Shown here: positions 23,507 through 26,931 of the stretch, piece by piece | Layout of the letters: the number at the start of each line of letters is the position of its first letter | Numbering within the stretch: the stretch's first letter is position 1 | Assembly (NCBI GenBank): GCA_030037185.1 | Contig: JASHRR010000207.1 | Span: 1 to 26,931 of the forward strand | DNA from: Xanthobacteraceae bacterium | Lineage (GTDB): Bacteria; Pseudomonadota; Alphaproteobacteria; Rhizobiales; Xanthobacteraceae | Reading direction: 5' to 3' | DNA: 26,931 bases | Notes under the pieces: generated by a model | Databases searched by the model: none | What the model was told of the DNA's origin: nothing | The model's input: the letters and a program-made list of their open reading frames with translations, nothing else | Position numbers and translations under genes: made by a program

Positions 23507-24531
23507 GCCCGCTCATGCCTGTAGGCAGTGCGTCTGCCCGAGACGCTGAGAAAACATCAATCCGCGAAGCGCAGATAGCCGACGTGCGCTGCAACAACAG
23601 CGACGGTAACGCGCGGACGGCACGTCATAGGTCCGACCGGAGGTCGATGATCCGGATTCCCGGCGGCAGCTTCCTGATGGGCTCGGATGCATTCTACCGC
23701 GAAGAGCGGCCGGTGCGGTGGGAAACCGTGGACGGATTCTGGATCGACCCCTATCCAGTGACCAATGCCGAGTTTCGAACATTCGTCGATGCGACCGGCT
23801 ATGTCACGACCTGCGAGCGTCCACCTGACGCGTCCGCTTACCCGCAAGCCGATCCATCTCTCCTGGTGCCCGGTTCACTGGTATTCAGGAAGCCGCCTGG
23901 CCCGATCGATCTGCGCGACTACCGTGCCTGGTGGAAATCGGTGCCGGCGGCGAATTGGCAGCATCCCGAGGGCCCCGACAGCACCATCAACGGCCGGGAC
24001 GATCACCCGGTCGTTCATGTCGCCCACGAAGACGCCTGCGCCTACGCCGCCTGGGCCGGGAAGGAGTTGCCAACCGAGTCGGAATGGGAATTCGCGGCCC
24101 GCGGCGGACTCGACGGCGCGACTTACGCGTGGGGCGAAGCGTTCGCCCCGGCAGGGCGGCAAATGGCCAATACCTGGCAGGGCCGATTCCCCTGGGAGAA
24201 CCTCAAGGAGGATGGATACGAGGGCACGTCGCCGGTTGATGCCTTTCCGGCAAATGGCTATGGGCTCTACGATATGATCGGCAACGTATGGGAATGGACT
24301 GCAAGCGCCCTCATGCTGCCCGACGCCAGAAAGTCTATGAAGTCCTGTTGCGTCCCGAGCGAGGCTGGTGCCGATTTCCAACGTTACGTGGTGAAAGGCG
24401 GCTCACATCTCTGCGCACCCAACTACTGCCTGCGCTACCGACCAGCGGCGCGCCAGGGCGAGGCGATCGATACGTCGGCTTGCCATATCGGCTTTCGTTG
24501 CATCGTGCGCTTGTCGGACTCGCCGCGTTGA
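23503..24531 (+). CDS. Formylglycine-generating enzyme (sulfatase-modifying factor, FGE)
   Basis: A 342-residue FGE/SUMF1-type oxidase, expected to convert C56 of the adjacent sulfatase to formylglycine. FGE-fold marks are MIRIPGGSFLMGSDAFYREE, VDGFWIDPYPVTNAEFRTFV, PVVHVAHEDACAYAAWAGKE, LPTESEWEFAARGGLDG and YDMIGNVWEWT. The two catalytic, Cu(I)-binding cysteines are intact as C304 and C309 in GGSHLCAPNYCLRYR, separated as in human FGE. It is therefore a true FGE rather than a nonenzymatic EgtB- or SUMF2-like relative. The GTG start at 23503 overlaps the sulfatase stop by 4 nt (GTGA), with AAGG 8 nt upstream. An ATG at 23647 with GGAGG close by could start a shorter form beginning at the conserved domain. 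Confidence 0.9.
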   Translation: MSPLMPVGSASARDAEKTSIREAQIADVRCNNSDGNARTARHRSDRRSMIRIPGGSFLMGSDAFYREERPVRWETVDGFWIDPYPVTNAEFRTFVDATGYVTTCERPPDASAYPQADPSLLVPGSLVFRKPPGPIDLRDYRAWWKSVPAANWQHPEGPDSTINGRDDHPVVHVAHEDACAYAAWAGKELPTESEWEFAARGGLDGATYAWGEAFAPAGRQMANTWQGRFPWENLKEDGYEGTSPVDAFPANGYGLYDMIGNVWEWTASALMLPDARKSMKSCCVPSEAGADFQRYVVKGGSHLCAPNYCLRYRPAARQGEAIDTSACHIGFRCIVRLSDSPR

Positions 24532-24660
24532 TGTTGCTCGGGGCGCTGTGCTGACCCCAATGAGCTGCGCTCTGTCATCACGCGATCCTGAGGGGCCGAA
24601 ATGCTCGCTCGGCGCGAGGAGACTTCGAGCGCCCCCTCGACCAGGTGGTCTCGGGGCATT
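24532..24660. other. Gap after the FGE gene, nothing recognised
   Basis: It separates the plus-strand sulfatase unit from minus-strand decayed sequence. No T-tract terminator is evident for the sulfatase operon. Confidence 0.35.
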
Positions 24661-25057
24661 TGCCGACCGATCCGGGCCGACACGATGCGACCTAATGGGT
24701 GAGGCGACGGCGCGTTCTTCTCGGCGGTCGACGCCGTATCGTCCGGTTTATCCGGACTGATCGCGACCGGCGCCGCACACGCGGCCTTGATGTCGGGAAG
24801 CCCGTGGTTCGGGTAGGGACGCCAGCCGCCGCGGTGGAAGGCGGTGCGCCCTCGCTTTAACGCATGCCGACATCGACGGTCTCGCCCGGGGCATTGTCGA
24901 GCGCGATGGCTGGCGTGTGATCGCGGACCTTGAGAGCCGTCTTTGCCAGCCCGTTGCGAAGCTCGGTGATCCACCGCTCCATGATCGCTGGCCGTTTCGC
25001 CGGCACGCGTTTGCACCGGCCGGCGCGATATTCGGCGAACTCCTGCTCCAAGGACAT
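24661..25057 (-). pseudogene. Decayed AhpC/TSA peroxiredoxin-like gene
   Basis: The first 66 codons (25057 to 24857) read MSLEQEFAEYRAGRC, then ITELRNGLAKTALKV and DNAPGETVDV. This is the N-terminus of a peroxiredoxin-like family, and it stops prematurely. In another frame (24850-24665) the chain continues GRTAFHRGGWRPYPN, then LPDIKAACAAPVAISPDKPD and TASTAEKNAP. The family normally has FYRGGWCPYC, so both cysteines of the CxxC are gone (Arg and Pro). A segment between the motif and LPDI is also deleted. It lies 31 nt after the LigE-like GST and was probably part of that operon. Confidence 0.8.
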
Positions 25058-25088
25058 GATGACCTCGTTTGGTGGGCATGATGGGAAA

Positions 25089-25781
25089 TCAGGCGTCGTA
25101 GGCCAAAGCCCCGCGCGCCATGCCGCCGAAGCAGTCGAGCAGCCGGTCACGCCACAGCTTGACCGGATCGCCCTCCTCCAGGAGTGGGAACGGGCTGATG
25201 CAGCGTGCCCATTGAAACGGGCCGAACACCGCATAGTCGGCATAAAGCGGCCCATCGCCGGCGAGGAAGGGCTGCGCCTTCAGCGTCTGCCGCAACGGCA
25301 TCAAGCTCGCGCGAAAAGCAGGGAGCTTCTTATCGCGGTCGGCGACAAAGGCCTCGAGCCGCGTGCCGACGCGCTTTTCACGGCTTTCGCGAAAATACGC
25401 ACGGTCCTTTTCCGCGACGTGTTGCAGGACATCCAGCGCGACGAACGGAAAGATCGCGGCGACCAGGCCATCGGCGAGGCTCGAATAGTGGCGGGTCAGG
25501 CGACGCGCCGACGTGCCGCCAAAGAGAGACGGCGTGTGTGGATAGGTGTCCTCCAGATAATTCGCAATCGCCCAGGAATCGGCAACCCAGCGGTCGCCAT
25601 CGACAACAACTGGAACCAGCTTTTGTCCCGATGGCGCGATCTCCGCCTTCTCGGTAAAGCGCCAGGGGATCGTCTCGAAGGCGAGTCCCTTGTGCGTCAA
25701 CGCCATCCGGGTGCGCCAGCAATAAGGACTGAAGCGGCGACCGGGCTCAGCGCCGGCAAGATCATAGAGACGCAGCGTCAT
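25089..25781 (-). CDS. Glutathione S-transferase, LigE/beta-etherase-like
   Basis: A 230-residue cytoplasmic GST. The thioredoxin-fold N-domain contains RFSPYCWRTRMALTHKGL, then VPVVVDGDRWVADSWAIANY then LEDTYP, a pattern shared with LigE-type enzymes that cleave aryl ethers with glutathione. The C-domain is helical, with FLAGDGPLYADYAVFGPFQW near residue 180. The SPYCW segment offers a Ser or Cys near the glutathione thiol. The substrate is unknown. No strong Shine-Dalgarno precedes the ATG, 50 nt after the upstream GST gene, so translation may rely on operon context. Confidence 0.88.
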   Translation of the reverse strand: MTLRLYDLAGAEPGRRFSPYCWRTRMALTHKGLAFETIPWRFTEKAEIAPSGQKLVPVVVDGDRWVADSWAIANYLEDTYPHTPSLFGGTSARRLTRHYSSLADGLVAAIFPFVALDVLQHVAEKDRAYFRESREKRVGTRLEAFVADRDKKLPAFRASLMPLRQTLKAQPFLAGDGPLYADYAVFGPFQWARCISPFPLLEEGDPVKLWRDRLLDCFGGMARGALAYDA

Positions 25782-25831
25782 GGTTCAAGCATCGTCTGGA
25801 GGTGACAGCGTCAGCGGGCTCACGCGCAAAT

Positions 25832-26530
25832 TCATTGGGCGAGCACCGAGGCTGTCTGCCCAAAGAGAATCTTCTTTGATTCCTCAGTTACCGCCGGCGC
25901 GGTGTTGATTTCCTTCGCCAGCGCATACGCGCGTTCCACCGCGGGCCGTCGCCGCATCGCCTCGAACCAACGCTTGAGATGCGGGAACTCCTCGAGTTTC
26001 TGTCCTTGCCGCTCATAGGGGACGATCCACGGATAGACCGCCATATCGGCGACGGAATAGTGTCCCGCGATGAACTCATGGTGCGAAAGGCGCGCGTCGA
26101 GCACGCCATACAGCCGGTTCGTTTCGTTTACATAGCGATCGATCGCGTAGGGAATCTTCTCCGGCGCGTATTGGGAGAAATGATGGTTCTGGCCCGCCAT
26201 TGGCCCGAGCCCGGCCGTTTGCCAGAACAGCCATTCGATGACGACGACATGGTCGCGCAAGCCGTTCGGCAGGAACTTGTCGGTCTTGTGCGCGAGATAG
26301 ACGAGGATGGCCCCGGACTCGAAAACCGAAATCGGCCCGCCGCCGTCCTTAGGCTCGTGATCGATGATCGCTGGGATGCGGTTGTTCGGTGAGATGGCGA
26401 GGAATTCCGGCCTGAACTGCTCGCCCTTGCTGATGTTGACAGGCACGATCCGGTACGCAAGCCCAGCTTCTTCAAGAAAGATCGTGATCTTGTGGCCGTT
26501 CGGCGTCGTCCAGTAATAGAGGTCGATCAT
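25832..26530 (-). CDS. Glutathione S-transferase, YfcG/nu class
   Basis: A 232-residue GST of the nu class, like E. coli YfcG, a glutathione-dependent disulfide-bond oxidoreductase and peroxidase. The start YYWTTPNGHKITIFLEEAGL contains the TPNGHK motif whose Thr and Asn contact glutathione. QFRPEFLAISPNNRIPAIID and VFESGAILVYLA complete the N-domain. The C-domain includes LFWQTAGLGPMAGQNHHFS and YSVADMAVYPWI. The ATG overlaps the stop of the TetR regulator gene (ATGA), and an AGGAG lies 9-10 nt upstream. The regulator and this gene are thus one operon. Confidence 0.92.
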   Translation of the reverse strand: MIDLYYWTTPNGHKITIFLEEAGLAYRIVPVNISKGEQFRPEFLAISPNNRIPAIIDHEPKDGGGPISVFESGAILVYLAHKTDKFLPNGLRDHVVVIEWLFWQTAGLGPMAGQNHHFSQYAPEKIPYAIDRYVNETNRLYGVLDARLSHHEFIAGHYSVADMAVYPWIVPYERQGQKLEEFPHLKRWFEAMRRRPAVERAYALAKEINTAPAVTEESKKILFGQTASVLAQ

Positions 26531-26931
26531 CGCTTTCTTCTCCTCGTACGGCGGGGCGGACTGAGCAGCGCCAGCGCCGGCCGCGCTAAACCTTCGAGCA
26601 CGTCGCGGTGTGGCATGGTTCGCGCCAAGACGCGAATGCCGAGCAATACGCCGAGTAGGAGGCGCGACGTATCACCAGCATCGATATCGGGGGAAACCGT
26701 TTTGTTGGCTTGCGCCGCCTGGATGCATCTCTTGAAGAACGCTTCTATGTCACGAAACTGTCCGGCGATCACGGTCCGGCATTCGCCGCGGTGCGGCGCG
26801 ACCTCTAGCGCCGAGTTCACCAGAAAGCAGCCCTTGTGGTCGCGATCGTTGATCGAGTGTTCGACGATCTCGTCGAAGAAGTGCCTGAGTGCCTCCTTGG
26901 GGGCGAACGACTGCTCCAGTCGATGCAGGCG
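26527..26931 (-). CDS. TetR-family regulator, C-terminal part (gene runs off the window)
   Basis: The reading frame is open to the window edge; about 134 codons are visible. It reads RLHRLEQSFAPKEALRHFFD, then HKGCFLVNSALEVAPH, and ends in a basic RRTRRRKR tail. KGCFLVNSALE followed by a helical domain is typical of the ligand-binding half of TetR/AcrR repressors. The DNA-binding HTH lies outside the window. The stop overlaps the YfcG-type GST start by ATGA, so the regulator probably controls its own operon of GSTs. Confidence 0.8.
   Translation of the reverse strand, partial: RLHRLEQSFAPKEALRHFFDEIVEHSINDRDHKGCFLVNSALEVAPHRGECRTVIAGQFRDIEAFFKRCIQAAQANKTVSPDIDAGDTSRLLLGVLLGIRVLARTMPHRDVLEGLARPALALLSPPRRTRRRKR

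Overview
The window is GC-rich DNA, most like a soil alphaproteobacterium of the Hyphomicrobiales (Bradyrhizobium or a relative). The reasons are the gene families present (MctP symporter with its DUF3311 partner, phthalate-decarboxylase-like protein, secreted DUF6152 protein, LLM oxidoreductases, several GSTs) and the Shine-Dalgarno usage. This placement comes from family recognition only. There are no rRNA, tRNA or CRISPR features.

Left part (1-14455), mostly on the minus strand: a split TPP-dependent decarboxylase (alpha and beta, 177-1282); a large secreted protein with a WGEPDLQGIW motif (1884-3077); a secreted YqgE/AlgH protein and a CurA-like NADPH reductase (3385-5086); divergent genes for a secreted DUF6152 protein and a four-helix membrane protein (5340-6189); a luciferase-like monooxygenase (6620-7807); a monocarboxylate symporter with its small DUF3311 partner (7949-9694); an MltB-type lytic transglycosylase (9871-11085); and a secreted cupin (11553-12059). 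On the plus strand follow a dihydroxyphthalate-decarboxylase-like protein and a methionyl-tRNA formyltransferase that lacks its usual neighbours (12459-14455).

Break region (14456-15587): no intact gene. It holds a multiply frameshifted isoprenylcysteine-methyltransferase-like pseudogene next to an IS110-family transposase remnant, then an intrinsic terminator that ends the operon to its right.

Most interesting part (15588-24531): what looks like one organosulfur island. A minus-strand operon encodes a taurine/sulfonate-type ABC importer: a substrate-binding protein whose C-terminus looks like a NosL domain, a permease, an unrecognised membrane protein with CGC and CC motifs, and an ATPase. 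The last three genes are joined by TGATG overlaps. A GntR/UTRA regulator and a divergent Crp/Fnr regulator follow. Then come a small ORF, a cytoplasmic Cys-type sulfatase and, overlapping it by GTGA, a formylglycine-generating enzyme (FGE) with both catalytic cysteines. Two sigma-54-like promoters (GG-N10-GC) precede the binding-protein gene and the crp-like gene. My reading is import of a sulfate ester, intracellular desulfation and co-produced FGE activation. The NosL-like domain and the Cu(I) dependence of FGE raise a speculative link to copper.

Right part (24532-26931): a minus-strand detoxification set, with a truncated TetR regulator overlapping a YfcG-type GST by ATGA, a LigE-like GST, and a decayed peroxiredoxin that has lost both cysteines of its WCPYC motif.
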